Assembly (NCBI RefSeq): GCF_008122205.1
Contig: NZ_PHNJ01000005.1
Coordinates: 62,001 to 126,000, forward strand
DNA length: 64,000 nt
Direction of reading: 5' to 3'
Origin: Natronococcus pandeyae
GTDB taxonomy: Archaea; Halobacteriota; Halobacteria; Halobacteriales; Natrialbaceae
How positions within the stretch are numbered: position 1 is the first letter of the stretch; each line of letters begins with the position of its first letter. The notes under the pieces were generated by a model. It ran no database searches. It saw only the letters and a list, made by a program, of their open reading frames with translations, and was not told the origin of the DNA. The position numbers and the translations under genes were made by a program. Below are positions 50,135 through 59,314 of this stretch, piece after piece.

Positions 50135-50910
50135 CAGTGGATGCTCGGCGGCGAGACCGGCTCGAGGTCGTGGGCCGCGACGAACTCCTCGAGAAACGCC
50201 GCCCGTTCGCCGATCTCGTCGGGGTCGTGGGAGTCGGTTCCGAGGGTGACCGGAACGTCGTACTCGCGCAGCGCCTCGAGGAACTCCTCGTCGGGGTGGA
50301 CGATTCCGGCCTCCCTCGTCGCCCGTCCGGCGTTGATCTCCGGGATCGTCCGCGAGTCGGCGAACGCCCGCGCGACCGCTTCGTAGTGGTCGCCCGTCGC
50401 GATGCCGCGCAGCGGCGGCGTCCGCTCGATCAGGTCGAGGTGGGCCGCGACGTCGAACAGCTCCGATTCAACGAGCGCGATCAGTTCGTCGACGTAGGTG
50501 TCGACGACGTCGTCGCGGTCGGACTCGGTTAGCTCTTCGAAGTTCGAAGCGATCTGGACGTTCTCGCCTTCGACTGCGTGGACGCTCCCGATCGTGTAGT
50601 CGAAGTTCGCCTCGTCGAGAAAGGCCTCGATCTCGGCTTCGTCGCGAGGGTCGTAATCCATCTCGACAGCGTCGTAGACCTCGATATCGGTCCTCTCCCG
50701 AACCTGTTCGATCGCGTCGCGCCGTCGCTCGTAGGTCAGGTCGAGATTGAACCCGTACCGGTTTCGAACGGCGTTCGCCGGGTCGCGCGTACTGACCGAA
50801 CAGTGGTCGGTAAAGCCGATTCCCTCGAGGCCGGCCGACTCGGCGGCCCGGACCATCCCCGGGAGAAACGTCCCGTCGGAGTAGTTCGTGTGTGCGTGGA
50901 AATCGTACAT
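50134..50910 (-). CDS. PHP-domain metal-dependent phosphoesterase
   Basis: 258 residues. MYDFHAHTNYSDGT, GIGFTDHCSVS, VEMDYDP, SVHAVEG, HLDLIERTPPL, PEINAGR and GTDSHDPDEIG are the PHP metal-site motifs. It resembles HisJ-type histidinol phosphatases, but other phosphoesterase roles are possible. An AAA ATPase gene lies 46 bases upstream on the same strand. The stop sits at the edge of the palindromic element. Confidence 0.88.
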   Translation of the reverse strand: MYDFHAHTNYSDGTFLPGMVRAAESAGLEGIGFTDHCSVSTRDPANAVRNRYGFNLDLTYERRRDAIEQVRERTDIEVYDAVEMDYDPRDEAEIEAFLDEANFDYTIGSVHAVEGENVQIASNFEELTESDRDDVVDTYVDELIALVESELFDVAAHLDLIERTPPLRGIATGDHYEAVARAFADSRTIPEINAGRATREAGIVHPDEEFLEALREYDVPVTLGTDSHDPDEIGERAAFLEEFVAAHDLEPVSPPSIH

Positions 50911-50956
50911 GCTGATTCGACACCGGTTGGATAGTTGGTCGTCCCTGCGGACTCGT

Positions 50957-52366
50957 TCAGTGATCGTGGTCGTGGTCGTGATCGTGATCGTGCGAGTGGC
51001 CGCTCCCGTCGCTCGCCTTCCCGACGTCGCCGCCGGCGACGAGCGCCTCGTGGTCGCCCTCGATCATGTCCATGTTCTTCAGGTTGTCTCGCTCCTCGAA
51101 CTCCTCGACGGCGTTCAACAGATCGTCCTGTGTCAGCATGGTTCGGTCCTCGGTCAGCGCCTCGAGGACGGCCTCGCGAAGGACCATCCGGAGGTCGCTG
51201 CCGGTCAGCCCCTCGGTGGCTTCGGCGATGAGTTCCGGATCGAACTCGTCGATCCGCATCTGCCGGGTGATCACCCGGAGGATGTCCGCCCGCATGTTGT
51301 AGTCGGGCTTGGGGAAGTTGACGATCTCGTCGAAGCGGCGCCAGGCGGCAGCGTCGAGCTGATCGGGGTGGTTCGTCGCGCCGATGAGCAGGACGTCGTC
51401 CTGAATGAGCGAGATGTTGTCGATGCTCTTCAGCAGGGTGTTGACGGCCCGCTTGAGCGCGGCGTGCTCGTCGCTGCGCCGCGTCTTGGCGACGAAGTCG
51501 AACTCGTCGATGAAGAGGATACACGGGGAGAGTCGCTTTGCGACCTCGAACGTCTTGTCGACGTTCTTCGCCGTCTCACCGAGGTACTGACTCGTGATCA
51601 TCGAGAGTTTGACCTCGACGAACGGCAGGTCCATGTCCTGGGCTAGCGCCTGGGCCGTGGAGGTCTTCCCGGTCCCCGGCGGACCGACGAACAGCAGTTT
51701 GCCGATCTCGCGCAGGCCGATCTCCGCGAGGTAGTCGCGGTGTTCGATCGCTTTCGCGATCTTGTCGATTTCGGCCTCCTGGCCCTCCGTAAGAACGAGA
51801 TCGTCGAGCGTGACGTCGACCTCTTCGGGTGCGCGCACGTCGACCAGGTCGAGCATCTCCTCGTCGTCCTCATCGTCGAAGTACTCCTCGAGCAGGCCGT
51901 CGATCCAGACCCGGTCGGCCTGGATCGGGCGGTTCTGCTCGCGGGCCGCCTCGTGGCTCACGTCGACGTCGTACTCGTCGTGTGCCGCGAAGTGTTTCGC
52001 GAGCGTCGGGTTCTCGAGTAGGCGCTCGTCGTCGACGCGATCCACGAACCACTGCTCGGCCATCTCCTCCTGGGTGAGCGTGATCGTCCCCGAGAACTCG
52101 TCGCGATCGGTGAACATCAGGCCCGAGATCGCTTCCCAGGGACGGTCGACGCCGGTCGCCTCGCGCGCGGTGCTGTTCGTCGCCGAGAGCGGACGGCTGA
52201 TTCCGGCGCGCCGTCGCTCGTCGGTGTCGTCGCTGCTTTCGCTCCCGCCGGTCCAGAAGACCTGACGATACGACGGCGGGAGATCGTTCTCGTCCAGCGT
52301 CCTGTCGTCGGAATACACGCTCGTCGTGAGCACGAACTCGACGACATCGAGCGCTGCGTCACTCAT
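50957..52366 (-). CDS. AAA-family ATPase with His-Asp repeat tail
   Basis: 469 residues. GKLLFVGPPGTGKT (Walker A, about 223-235), CILFIDEFD (Walker B, about 279), GATNHPDQLD (sensor 1) and the arginine-finger region RRFDEIVNFPKPD are those of CDC48/FtsH-like AAA proteins. The N-terminal ~200 residues are unassigned and contain DDEDDEEMLD acid stretches. The C-terminus ends in SHDHDHDHDHDH, a probable metal-binding tail. ATG 52366. Confidence 0.9.
   Translation of the reverse strand: MSDAALDVVEFVLTTSVYSDDRTLDENDLPPSYRQVFWTGGSESSDDTDERRRAGISRPLSATNSTAREATGVDRPWEAISGLMFTDRDEFSGTITLTQEEMAEQWFVDRVDDERLLENPTLAKHFAAHDEYDVDVSHEAAREQNRPIQADRVWIDGLLEEYFDDEDDEEMLDLVDVRAPEEVDVTLDDLVLTEGQEAEIDKIAKAIEHRDYLAEIGLREIGKLLFVGPPGTGKTSTAQALAQDMDLPFVEVKLSMITSQYLGETAKNVDKTFEVAKRLSPCILFIDEFDFVAKTRRSDEHAALKRAVNTLLKSIDNISLIQDDVLLIGATNHPDQLDAAAWRRFDEIVNFPKPDYNMRADILRVITRQMRIDEFDPELIAEATEGLTGSDLRMVLREAVLEALTEDRTMLTQDDLLNAVEEFEERDNLKNMDMIEGDHEALVAGGDVGKASDGSGHSHDHDHDHDHDH
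50960..50992 (-). repeat. Short tandem repeat encoding (His-Asp)n
   Basis: CACGAC/CACGAT units repeated about five times directly before the stop codon. Six-base slippage could change the tail length. Confidence 0.8.
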
Positions 52367-52520
52367 TCGGTCAACGTATTCTCCACGCACTCTTAACGTC
52401 GTCGTCATCCGCGTCATTCGCGGCGGTCGTGAACGCGCTCGGTTTTCGGCTCCCCGTCGGCTCCACCACACCGATCCCATCGGCACAACGGTTTTCGTCC
52501 ATCGGCTCACACACGTAGGC

Positions 52521-52889
52521 ATGAACGTGTTGCTGGGTCTCGCAGGAAGTGACGAGTCGGTCACGGCGTTGCGCCACACGATCGAACGGACCGAACAGGC
52601 CGACGACGACCTCACGGTTGCGGTCGTCGAGAAATCGGAGACGGATCGAACGCAGGAGGAGATGTATCGCCAGGCCGAGAAACTGCTCGCGGAAGCCGGC
52701 CTCGACGCGCGGATCGAACGACTCGAGGGCGATCCGGGAAGCTCGCTGGTCGATTACGCCGAACAGGGCGAGTTCGACCAGCTAGTGATCGGCGGTGGCA
52801 CCCAGAGTCCGATGGGGAAGATTCAGCTCGGCTCGGTCACCGAGTTCGTCCTGCTGAACGCGCCGACCACGGTCAAACTGGTGCGATAA
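52521..52889 (+). CDS. Universal stress protein (UspA family), copy 1
   Basis: 122 residues. MNVLLGLAGSDESVTALRHT starts the fold and VIGGGTQSPMGKIQLGSVTEFVL corresponds to the ATP-binding Gx2Gx9G(S/T) loop. Stress-responsive nucleotide-binding protein. Two bases before a GNAT gene, so the two are co-transcribed. Divergent from the AAA ATPase gene. Confidence 0.9.
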   Translation: MNVLLGLAGSDESVTALRHTIERTEQADDDLTVAVVEKSETDRTQEEMYRQAEKLLAEAGLDARIERLEGDPGSSLVDYAEQGEFDQLVIGGGTQSPMGKIQLGSVTEFVLLNAPTTVKLVR

Positions 52890-52891
52890 CG

Positions 52892-53455
52892 ATGGTCGAA
52901 CGAGTGTATCCGGACGACCGATCCGGACCGTTCCCCTGCCCGCCGACGACCGCCGAGGACCAGTCCGGCCGGCAGATCGAGATTCGGCCCGCCGACGGGA
53001 TCGAGGGGAACATCCTCGACGATACCGTCGAGATGTACACGGAGTTCGACCCGACCGACCGGGCACAGGGGATCCCGCCGACCGGCGAGGAGCGGATCCG
53101 CAACTGGCTCGAGACGATCGCAGAGAACAGCGTCAACGTCGTCACCTACCACGGCGAGAACGTCGTCGGCCACGCGGTGCTCGTTCCCGACACCGACGAT
53201 CCGTCGGCGATCGACGAACCGGGCGACGTCGAGTGGGAACTCGCGATATTCGTCCTGCAGGACTACCAGCGCGCCGGGATCGGAACGATGCTCCTGAATC
53301 ACCTGCTCGGTTACGCGAGCGACCGCGGCATCGAACACGTGTGGCTGACGGTCGAACGCTGGAACACGCCCGCGATCGCGCTGTACGAACGCGTTGGCTT
53401 CGAGCCGACCGGGACCGAGAACTTCGAACAGGAGATGGGGATCCGACTCGAGTGA
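52892..53455 (+). CDS. GNAT N-acetyltransferase
   Basis: 187 residues. Strand VVGHAVLVPD, then ELAIFVLQDYQRAGIGTMLL with the acetyl-CoA Q-x-x-G-x-G motif, and HVWLTVERWNTPAIALYERVGFEPTG are diagnostic. The first ~35 residues are an unassigned polar extension. The substrate is unknown. Pairing with a stress protein gene suggests regulation in common. Confidence 0.92.
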   Translation: MVERVYPDDRSGPFPCPPTTAEDQSGRQIEIRPADGIEGNILDDTVEMYTEFDPTDRAQGIPPTGEERIRNWLETIAENSVNVVTYHGENVVGHAVLVPDTDDPSAIDEPGDVEWELAIFVLQDYQRAGIGTMLLNHLLGYASDRGIEHVWLTVERWNTPAIALYERVGFEPTGTENFEQEMGIRLE

Positions 53456-53475
53456 GCGCTCGGCAGTTTACCGCG

Positions 53476-53934
53476 TCACACTGAGAGGACGGGCTGGCTC
53501 GCGTACGAGAGAACGTACTCGGCGGCCTTCTCGAGGACCTCGGCGGACGTCCCGGTCACGGGTTCTCGCGGCAGGACGATGAAGTCGGCGTCGACGGTGT
53601 CGGCGATGTCGAGGATGACGTTACCGGGATGGCGGGTTTTTCGCGTCGTCGAGAAGCCGTGATCGACCGACGTCGACAGCGAGACGCCGCTGTCGGCGGC
53701 GATGCGGCCGACGTCGTCGAGAAACCCTTGCGTGCTGTCGGCGACGTCTTCCTCCTCGACCGTTCCGGCGTCCAACCCGCGGACGACGCCACGCCCGAGC
53801 ACGAACAGTACGTGAACGGATGCGTCGTATCGGTCGGCGACGGCGACGGCGTACTCGACGGCGGTGGCGGACTCCTCGCTGCCGTCGACCGGGGCGAGGA
53901 CCGTGTCGACGGCAAACGGCTCGCTGTCGTCCAT
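53476..53934 (-). CDS. Universal stress protein (UspA family), copy 2
   Basis: 152 residues. DTVLAPVDGSEESATAVEYA at the start and a phosphate-binding region near FIVLPREPVTGTSAEVLEKA, which lacks the canonical GxxGx9GS loop, so ATP binding is doubtful. Start ATG 53934; CTTTTTGA about 27 bases upstream may be its promoter. Convergent with the GNAT gene and divergent from copy 3. Confidence 0.88.
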   Translation of the reverse strand: MDDSEPFAVDTVLAPVDGSEESATAVEYAVAVADRYDASVHVLFVLGRGVVRGLDAGTVEEEDVADSTQGFLDDVGRIAADSGVSLSTSVDHGFSTTRKTRHPGNVILDIADTVDADFIVLPREPVTGTSAEVLEKAAEYVLSYASQPVLSV

Positions 53935-54034
53935 ACGCGGGAGTGTGTGGCCCGACGTCAAAAAGACTCCCCACCGACGCCGACAGTCGGGAGCGATGGG
54001 TTGTGTTTAAGCCGTCTCGCTCGTAGGTTGGGAT

Positions 54035-54484
54035 ATGTTCGATACGGTCGTCGTCGCGACTGACGGCTCCGACAGCGTGAACCGCGCCGTCGACGTCGCA
54101 CTCGATCTCGCGGATCGGTTCGACGCCGACGTCCACGCCCTCTCCGTGATCGATGCGAGCGAGGTCGACGCCTCGCCGGAACAGCTCCGCACGGAACTGC
54201 GCACCGCTCTCGAGACGACCGCCGACGCCGCCCTCGCTACCGTCGAGGACCGGACGGACGCCGAGGTGACGACCGCCGTCCGCGAGGGCCGGCCCGCCGC
54301 CGAGATCTGCGAGTACGCGCGTGACGTCGACGCCGACGTCGTCGCGACCGGAACCCGTGGCCGCCACGGTGAGAATCGCCTGCTGCTGGGCAGCGTCGCC
54401 GAGCGCGTCGTCCGCCGCTCACCCGTTCCCGTACTGACGGTCAGACAGCTCGAGACGACCGACGACGCCGTCGCGGACGCCTGA
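54035..54484 (+). CDS. Universal stress protein (UspA family), copy 3
   Basis: 149 residues. MFDTVVVATDGSDSVNRAVD and GTRGRHGENRLLLGSVAERVV with an intact GxxGx9GS ATP-binding loop. TATA-like GTTTAAG at 54005-54011 is about 27 bases before the ATG, fitting leaderless transcription. Sixty-four bases before the DHH gene. Confidence 0.92.
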   Translation: MFDTVVVATDGSDSVNRAVDVALDLADRFDADVHALSVIDASEVDASPEQLRTELRTALETTADAALATVEDRTDAEVTTAVREGRPAAEICEYARDVDADVVATGTRGRHGENRLLLGSVAERVVRRSPVPVLTVRQLETTDDAVADA

Positions 54485-54548
54485 GAACGCCGCCGTTTTC
54501 AGGGTCGAGACCGGCGGTTACTTCCCGGCGGATCCCGCATTCTGCGAT

Positions 54549-55811
54549 ATGTACGACGAACTCATAGACAGCGGCGACCTCCCGCTCGCCCGGAAATCGG
54601 TGCTCCCGGGGACCGGGTTCTTCCTGCCCGACGACCTCGAGGAGGACCTCGAGGACGAGCAGACCGAAGCCGCCCTCGAGGGTGCCGAGGTCGCGGTCGT
54701 CGCCGACCCGGACGCGGACGGACTGGCCTGTGTCGCGCTGCTCCGGGAGGCGTACGACGACGTTCGGGACGTTCCCGAGCCAGACGAGGAAGCCGAGTCG
54801 GTTGGAGACGCCGACGCGGCGAACGACGCCGGCGAGGAGAACATTCCCCTCACCGCCGGAAACGCCGAGGAGCCGCTCGAGGAGCCAGAGCCGACGCCGC
54901 ACAACGTCGCGCTCATTCCGGCGAGTCCACACGACGTCGAAGACGCCCTGGCCCGGGTCGCCGAGTACGGCGACGACGGCATCGACATCTTCGTCTGCGA
55001 TCTCTGTCCGGACCGATACGAGTACGTCGAGGACGAACTCGAGGCAGCCCTCGAGACCGCGGATCGAGTTTCGTGGTACGATCACCACCAGTGGGGCGAC
55101 GACGTTGCCGAGGCGGTTCGAGCGGCCGGTGCCGACCTCGTCGTCGGCGACTCCGACGAGGAGTGTACCGCCGACGTCGTCTTCCGCTCGCTCGGGTACG
55201 AGTTCAGCCCGATGTACGAAGAACTGGCGGCCGTGACGCGGGATCACGACCTCTGGCTGCGCCAGGATCCACGCAGCGACGACCTCGCGGACTACGCCTA
55301 CTGGAGCGACCCCGCCGAGTACGTGGAGGTCGTCCGCGAGTACGGCGTCGACCTGCCCGAGTGGGTCCAGGACTTTCTCACCGAGCGACGCGTCGAGAAG
55401 GAGGCGCTCATCGAACAGGCCGTCGGCCGCTCGGAGTTCCGCGAGATCGGCGGCTACACCGTCGGCATCACCTACGGCCGCTGTTCACAGAACGAGGTCG
55501 CCGAGGCGATGCGCGAGCGCGGTGCCGACGCCTCGATCATCGTTAAACCCGCCGGCTCCGCGTCGATCCGGGGAACGGACGAATTCCAGCACTGCCACGA
55601 CGTCGCGGGGCAGGTCAACGGCGGCGGCCACCCCAAGGCCGCGGGCTGCAAACCCGACATCTACGACGACATGCTCGACTACGCGATGCACTGGACCTCC
55701 CGCGGCGCGGTCGCAAAACAGGTGCTGCTCGACGCGTTCCGGGACGTCGCCGAGTCGGAGGACGAAGCGGCCGAGGAGTCTGCGGCGGACGAAGAGTCGG
55801 GGTCGGCGTAA
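54549..55811 (+). CDS. DHH-family phosphoesterase
   Basis: 420 residues. DPDADGLACVALLRE, DLCPDRYEYVE, YDHHQWG (DHH motif) and GQVNGGGHPKAAG (DHHA1 domain) place it with RecJ/NrnA/Gan-like phosphoesterases. Residues ~75-120 are an acidic, probably disordered insertion. Nuclease on short nucleic acids or cyclic dinucleotides is likely; the substrate is unknown. Acidic C-terminal tail. Confidence 0.9.
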   Translation: MYDELIDSGDLPLARKSVLPGTGFFLPDDLEEDLEDEQTEAALEGAEVAVVADPDADGLACVALLREAYDDVRDVPEPDEEAESVGDADAANDAGEENIPLTAGNAEEPLEEPEPTPHNVALIPASPHDVEDALARVAEYGDDGIDIFVCDLCPDRYEYVEDELEAALETADRVSWYDHHQWGDDVAEAVRAAGADLVVGDSDEECTADVVFRSLGYEFSPMYEELAAVTRDHDLWLRQDPRSDDLADYAYWSDPAEYVEVVREYGVDLPEWVQDFLTERRVEKEALIEQAVGRSEFREIGGYTVGITYGRCSQNEVAEAMRERGADASIIVKPAGSASIRGTDEFQHCHDVAGQVNGGGHPKAAGCKPDIYDDMLDYAMHWTSRGAVAKQVLLDAFRDVAESEDEAAEESAADEESGSA

Positions 55812-55854
55812 CGCCGCGTCCGGCGTCAGTAGGCGTCTCGAGGCGCCATCGCGA

Positions 55855-56553
55855 TCACTCCTGCGAGAGGACGTACCGCATCACCAGCTGCAGGACGTGG
55901 ACGAAGACACCGGCGACGGCGATGTAGACGCCGATCGTCTGCAGGGCGACCGAGGCGTCGCGTTTGTCCCGGACCTGCCAGATCTCGTATCCGAGCCGGA
56001 GCATGAAGCCGAGGAAGATCAGGACGAAGCCGACCAGCAACAGCTCCGAAAGCACGAACGTTCCGACGAGGATGACGCCGATCCCGCCGAGGAACGCGAA
56101 GTTCGCGAACTTCCCCCAGTGCTCGAACGTCGCCGAGCGGGCGTAAATGTAGCCCGAGATCAGCGCCGTCAGGATGGCGGTGACGATCGCCGTGATGCCG
56201 AGGATCGTGACTCGAGTATCCGGCGGTGCGAACGAGATGACTCCCGCACCGAAGATACCGAAGGCGAGCTGGAGAATTACCATCCCGATGAACGCGATTC
56301 CCATGTCACCGTTCGTGACGCCGCGCTCGGCGACGATTTCGCCGCCCATGATCGCGGCACCGTAGACGAGGACGCCGACGATCGGGGCTGCAAATAGATA
56401 GTCGTTGACGACCGCGAGCGGCGTCATCGCGAAGACGTACATCAGGGCGACAGTGATCGCCATCAGCCCGCTCGCGCCGCCGATCACCTGTACCTCGCGA
56501 CCCGAGAGTCCGAAGCCGCGTTCGGTCTCGTGCGGAGTTTCGAATGAACTCAT
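55855..56553 (-). CDS. Bax-inhibitor-1-like membrane protein
   Basis: 232 residues with about seven helices: VQVIGGASGLMAITVALMYV, GAAIMGGEIVAE, GIFGAGVISFAPPD and a C-terminal VLQLVMRYVLSQE. The order and spacing suit the Bax inhibitor-1 (UPF0005) family, often Ca2+ channels. Assignment is by pattern and moderate. Confidence 0.75.
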   Translation of the reverse strand: MSSFETPHETERGFGLSGREVQVIGGASGLMAITVALMYVFAMTPLAVVNDYLFAAPIVGVLVYGAAIMGGEIVAERGVTNGDMGIAFIGMVILQLAFGIFGAGVISFAPPDTRVTILGITAIVTAILTALISGYIYARSATFEHWGKFANFAFLGGIGVILVGTFVLSELLLVGFVLIFLGFMLRLGYEIWQVRDKRDASVALQTIGVYIAVAGVFVHVLQLVMRYVLSQE

Positions 56554-56653
56554 TGCAGTAGGCTATCCGGTCTGACAGGAAAAGGCTGCTCCTTCCGGAT
56601 GCTCGCAACCGCTCACGGCCGCCCGAAGTCGATCACTCTCGGGTCTGCGACCG

Positions 56654-57091
56654 TTACGCGTCGGTCGCGTTCCAGCGGTCGGAGTACGACGTCCCGCAGG
56701 TACACTGGGCGTAGGCGTGGACGACGGCGCCCTCGGCGTAGATACCCCCGACGTCCTCGTTTTGTTCCTCCGCGAAGGCGAAGATGTACTGCGGTTCGTG
56801 CTCCTCGCTGTCGGCCTCGTCGCCCGCGTCGGGACAGTTGCCGCCGGTGAGATCGTCCGTGATCTCCCCCTCCTGTTGCATCGCGGTCTTCGCGAAGCCC
56901 ATCGCGTCGGTGTCGGTCGCGGCCTTGAACGCGTTCCGGCCGCTCTCGCCGTCGACGATCATCACGATTCCGTTCTCGACCGCGTCGCCGAACTTCTCGA
57001 ATCGCTCGTCGGAGACATAGGAGTCGGCCAGGAACAGCGCGACGTCATCCGGGCGTTCGCCGGCGAGAAACTCCGCTCGTGGATTGCTCAT
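56654..57091 (-). CDS. DUF5807-type haloarchaeal protein
   Basis: 145 residues. AEFLAGERPDDVALFLADSY, GIVMIVDGESGRNAFKAATD and a terminal CTCGTSYSDRW plus Cys in GGNCPDAG suggest a small metal-binding fold. Conserved in Halobacteria by memory; function unknown. Start ATG 57091. Confidence 0.75.
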   Translation of the reverse strand: MSNPRAEFLAGERPDDVALFLADSYVSDERFEKFGDAVENGIVMIVDGESGRNAFKAATDTDAMGFAKTAMQQEGEITDDLTGGNCPDAGDEADSEEHEPQYIFAFAEEQNEDVGGIYAEGAVVHAYAQCTCGTSYSDRWNATDA

Positions 57092-57433
57092 GGGGCGTGT
57101 TCGTCGCTCGAGTGGGAAAAAGGACGCGTCATTCGTCGGTGCGAACGACCCGTCGAACGGCGTGTCAGATGGGGGACAACACTCGGCTCGAGACTCGATG
57201 GGAAACGCGATGATCATCGCGTACGGTCTCCCTTCTGCTATCACCGATTCAGTATCCACACTCGGTAATTATTGGAAATTTGAATGTATCCATTAGTGAT
57301 ATTTATTATCTACCGGTCACAGAATGTAACCGTCACGCGGGATCCGCTCCAGTACCAGTGGCCGGCACGCGACAGATGCCACGGAACGTGCTCGTGGGTG
57401 CGGTGCCGCGTGTGAAGACGGTCACGACTATCA
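57092..57433. other. Intergenic region, partly AT-rich
   Basis: 342 bases. The part around 57240-57315 is AT-rich and includes GATATTTATTATC, a good TATA-like box, but it is about 125 bases before the next start, so that gene may have a leader. No RNA gene was recognised. Confidence 0.55.
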
Positions 57434-57946
57434 ATGCACGAGACTTCCCCCAACTCCGAACCGGTATTCGAGGCACTATCACGGACAACGACGGACGCGA
57501 AGCGGCTGTCACAGGATGGTGGATCCGATACCGACCTCGAGTCGACCGACGACGTGGACCGGACGATCAACGGACTGTGCAACCAGGTAGACGACGCGCT
57601 GCCGGTCGGCGAGTTCCAGTTCGACGAGGCGATCGTAAAGGAAAACCTCGAGGATATTCTCCTCCTGCTCGTCGCGCTTCACGACGGAACGCACGGCAAG
57701 CAACTCCTCTCGGATCTCTCTCGGATCTTCGAAACTGAACTCAGTCCGGGAACGGTCTACCCCTGTCTCCACGACCTGGAGGAACGAGGCGTCCTGACGA
57801 TGCACGCGAAGGTCCAGACGAAGGAGTACTCCATCGAAGACGAGGAGTACGTTCGGGCGGCCGTCGAACGGACGATGGTGCAGCATCTGGCGTTCGGGCT
57901 ACTGCTGTCCGAACTCCTGCCACAGCTCGGGGCGGACGATCAGTAA
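57434..57946 (+). CDS. PadR-like winged-helix regulator
   Basis: 170 residues. The N-terminal ~75 residues are polar; then LLLLVALHDGTHGKQLLSDL, SRIFETELSPGTVYPCLHDL and EERGVLTMHAKVQTKEYSI form a PadR-like wing-helix domain. Target unknown. The AT-rich upstream region (57240-57315) may carry its promoter. Confidence 0.83.
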   Translation: MHETSPNSEPVFEALSRTTTDAKRLSQDGGSDTDLESTDDVDRTINGLCNQVDDALPVGEFQFDEAIVKENLEDILLLLVALHDGTHGKQLLSDLSRIFETELSPGTVYPCLHDLEERGVLTMHAKVQTKEYSIEDEEYVRAAVERTMVQHLAFGLLLSELLPQLGADDQ

Positions 57947-57989
57947 CGGCCTCGGATCCGGACGGGGAAACGAGGCGACGGGGGATCGC

Positions 57990-58430
57990 CTACTCTCCGT
58001 TCTCGAGATCGCTCGCGATGTCGCTCAGACTGCTGTTTGGCGGCTCGCGAGCGTCGTAGTAGACCGTCTCACCGGGGGATCGAAGCCCGTAGAGGAACTC
58101 GGGTTCGACGACGTCGATCAGCACCGAGCCGCCGTCACGGACGTTCTGGTCGTCGACCCACTCCCGGAGCCGGTCGGGTCCGCCGCTGGGGTTGCGGGCC
58201 TGATCGGGCGTATCGTAGATCCCGGAAACCGACAGCTCCTCGCCGGTCAACGCCCGTTCAACCGTCGCGAATCGCTCCGTTCCGTCGAGGACGATTCGGA
58301 CGACCTCGCCGGCGGCGAACGCGTCGCGGTCGTCTGCGGGTATCTCGAGTTTGCTACCTGTCGCGGTCTCGGCACACGTCGAGCGAACGGTCCGGACTGA
58401 CGGGTGGTCGCTCGAAACTCTGTCTGCCAT
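57990..58430 (-). CDS. DUF7112-type haloarchaeal protein
   Basis: 146 residues. RVSSDHPSVRTVRSTCAETA, SKLEIPADDRDAFAAGEVVR and VEPEFLYGLRSPGETVYYDA indicate a beta-rich fold. No known function. It starts 24 bases after the eS6 stop on the same strand, so it is probably in the eS6 transcript. Confidence 0.75.
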   Translation of the reverse strand: MADRVSSDHPSVRTVRSTCAETATGSKLEIPADDRDAFAAGEVVRIVLDGTERFATVERALTGEELSVSGIYDTPDQARNPSGGPDRLREWVDDQNVRDGGSVLIDVVEPEFLYGLRSPGETVYYDAREPPNSSLSDIASDLENGE

Positions 58431-58454
58431 CGTGAGTAGAAAGAACGGGGGTCG

Positions 58455-58847
58455 TTACTCGTCGTCGCTGCTCAGAAGCTCGTCGACGTCGTCGCTGCCG
58501 TGGGCGACGATTGCGGCGTTGATCTGGGCGACGGCGTCGGAGACCTCGCGGCCGCGAACCGTAATTCGGCGTCGCTCGCCCTTTCGGTTCGGTCGGTAGC
58601 CGACCTGCTGTTCCTTCATCAGGACCTCCTCGAGGTTCGGGCCGCCGACGTCGGGGCTGAGCGGGCGGCCGGCATCGTCCGAGCCACCGGTGATCTCGAG
58701 CGTGTAACCGTCGAGACCGACGGCGCCGCCGTCGACTTCCTCGCCGATCGACTTGCCGATGAACCGGTTCGCGTCCTGTTCCTCCGCCTCGAGCTGGTAG
58801 GTCGACCCGGACTCCGGGTCGCCAACGACGACTGTGAAACTTGCCAT
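58455..58847 (-). CDS. rps6e: Ribosomal protein eS6
   Basis: 130 residues. [40 protein letters not shown] and [20 protein letters not shown] are the conserved blocks of archaeal eS6. Small-subunit protein. ATG 58847 is the family start; the C-terminal [12 protein letters not shown] tail is acidic as in other halophiles. Confidence 0.97.
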   Translation of the reverse strand: MASFTVVVGDPESGSTYQLEAEEQDANRFIGKSIGEEVDGGAVGLDGYTLEITGGSDDAGRPLSPDVGGPNLEEVLMKEQQVGYRPNRKGERRRITVRGREVSDAVAQINAAIVAHGSDDVDELLSSDDE

Positions 58848-58965
58848 GCCCGGCAAAAAACGGCGCGCGCTCAAAAACACATCGAAACATGAGCCGGACC
58901 GAAACCGGAATCACACTACCCTCCCGGTCGTCGCCGTTTAGCACCTCCGGACCGTACCACCGTCC

Positions 58966-59244
58966 GTGTCTATCGATCGTAACCGGCTCGAGAGTCGGCT
59001 TCGCGAGGAGTTCGGCGGCACGAGAGGCGCAGCCCGCGTCGTCGCCCGCCAGGCCGCCGACCTCGCGGACGCCGGCCGATACGAGACGGACGTCGGCGCC
59101 GAGCTTTCGGTCGACGTCGTGATCGAGGAACTCGACGACGCGCCCGACGGCGGGCCGCCTGAGCGGTGGAACTGGTGGATCGGTTCGCTCGAGATTGCCT
59201 TCGGCGGCTACGAGGAGTTCGCCGTTCGCCGGTACCGGGGGTGA
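58966..59244 (+). CDS. Hypothetical small haloarchaeal protein
   Basis: 92 residues from GTG 58966. SIDRNRLESRLREEFGGTRG and ERWNWWIGSLEIAFGGYEEF are the notable stretches; a small alpha/beta fold is likely. No family was recognised. Divergent from eS6. Confidence 0.65.
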   Translation: MSIDRNRLESRLREEFGGTRGAARVVARQAADLADAGRYETDVGAELSVDVVIEELDDAPDGGPPERWNWWIGSLEIAFGGYEEFAVRRYRG

Positions 59245-59296
59245 GGGTGGTACTCTCGCGTACCCTTTCGAACCGAAATATCCTTTATCCGCCCTG

Positions 59297-59314
59297 ACTA
59301 ACTAGTCAGTTAGT
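59297..59314. promoter_or_regulatory. TetR-type operator
   Basis: ACTAACT-agtc-AGTTAGT, perfect 7-base arms. It lies between the TATA-like TTTATCC (59284-59290) and the GTG start at 59313, overlapping the start. A bound repressor would block initiation at the TetR gene and the following MATE gene. Confidence 0.75.

Noticed and set aside
54770-54910. Acidic insertion in the DHH phosphoesterase as a hairpin cassette
   Set aside because: The DNA is Glu/Asp-coding but not palindromic; more likely an ordinary haloarchaeal disordered loop.
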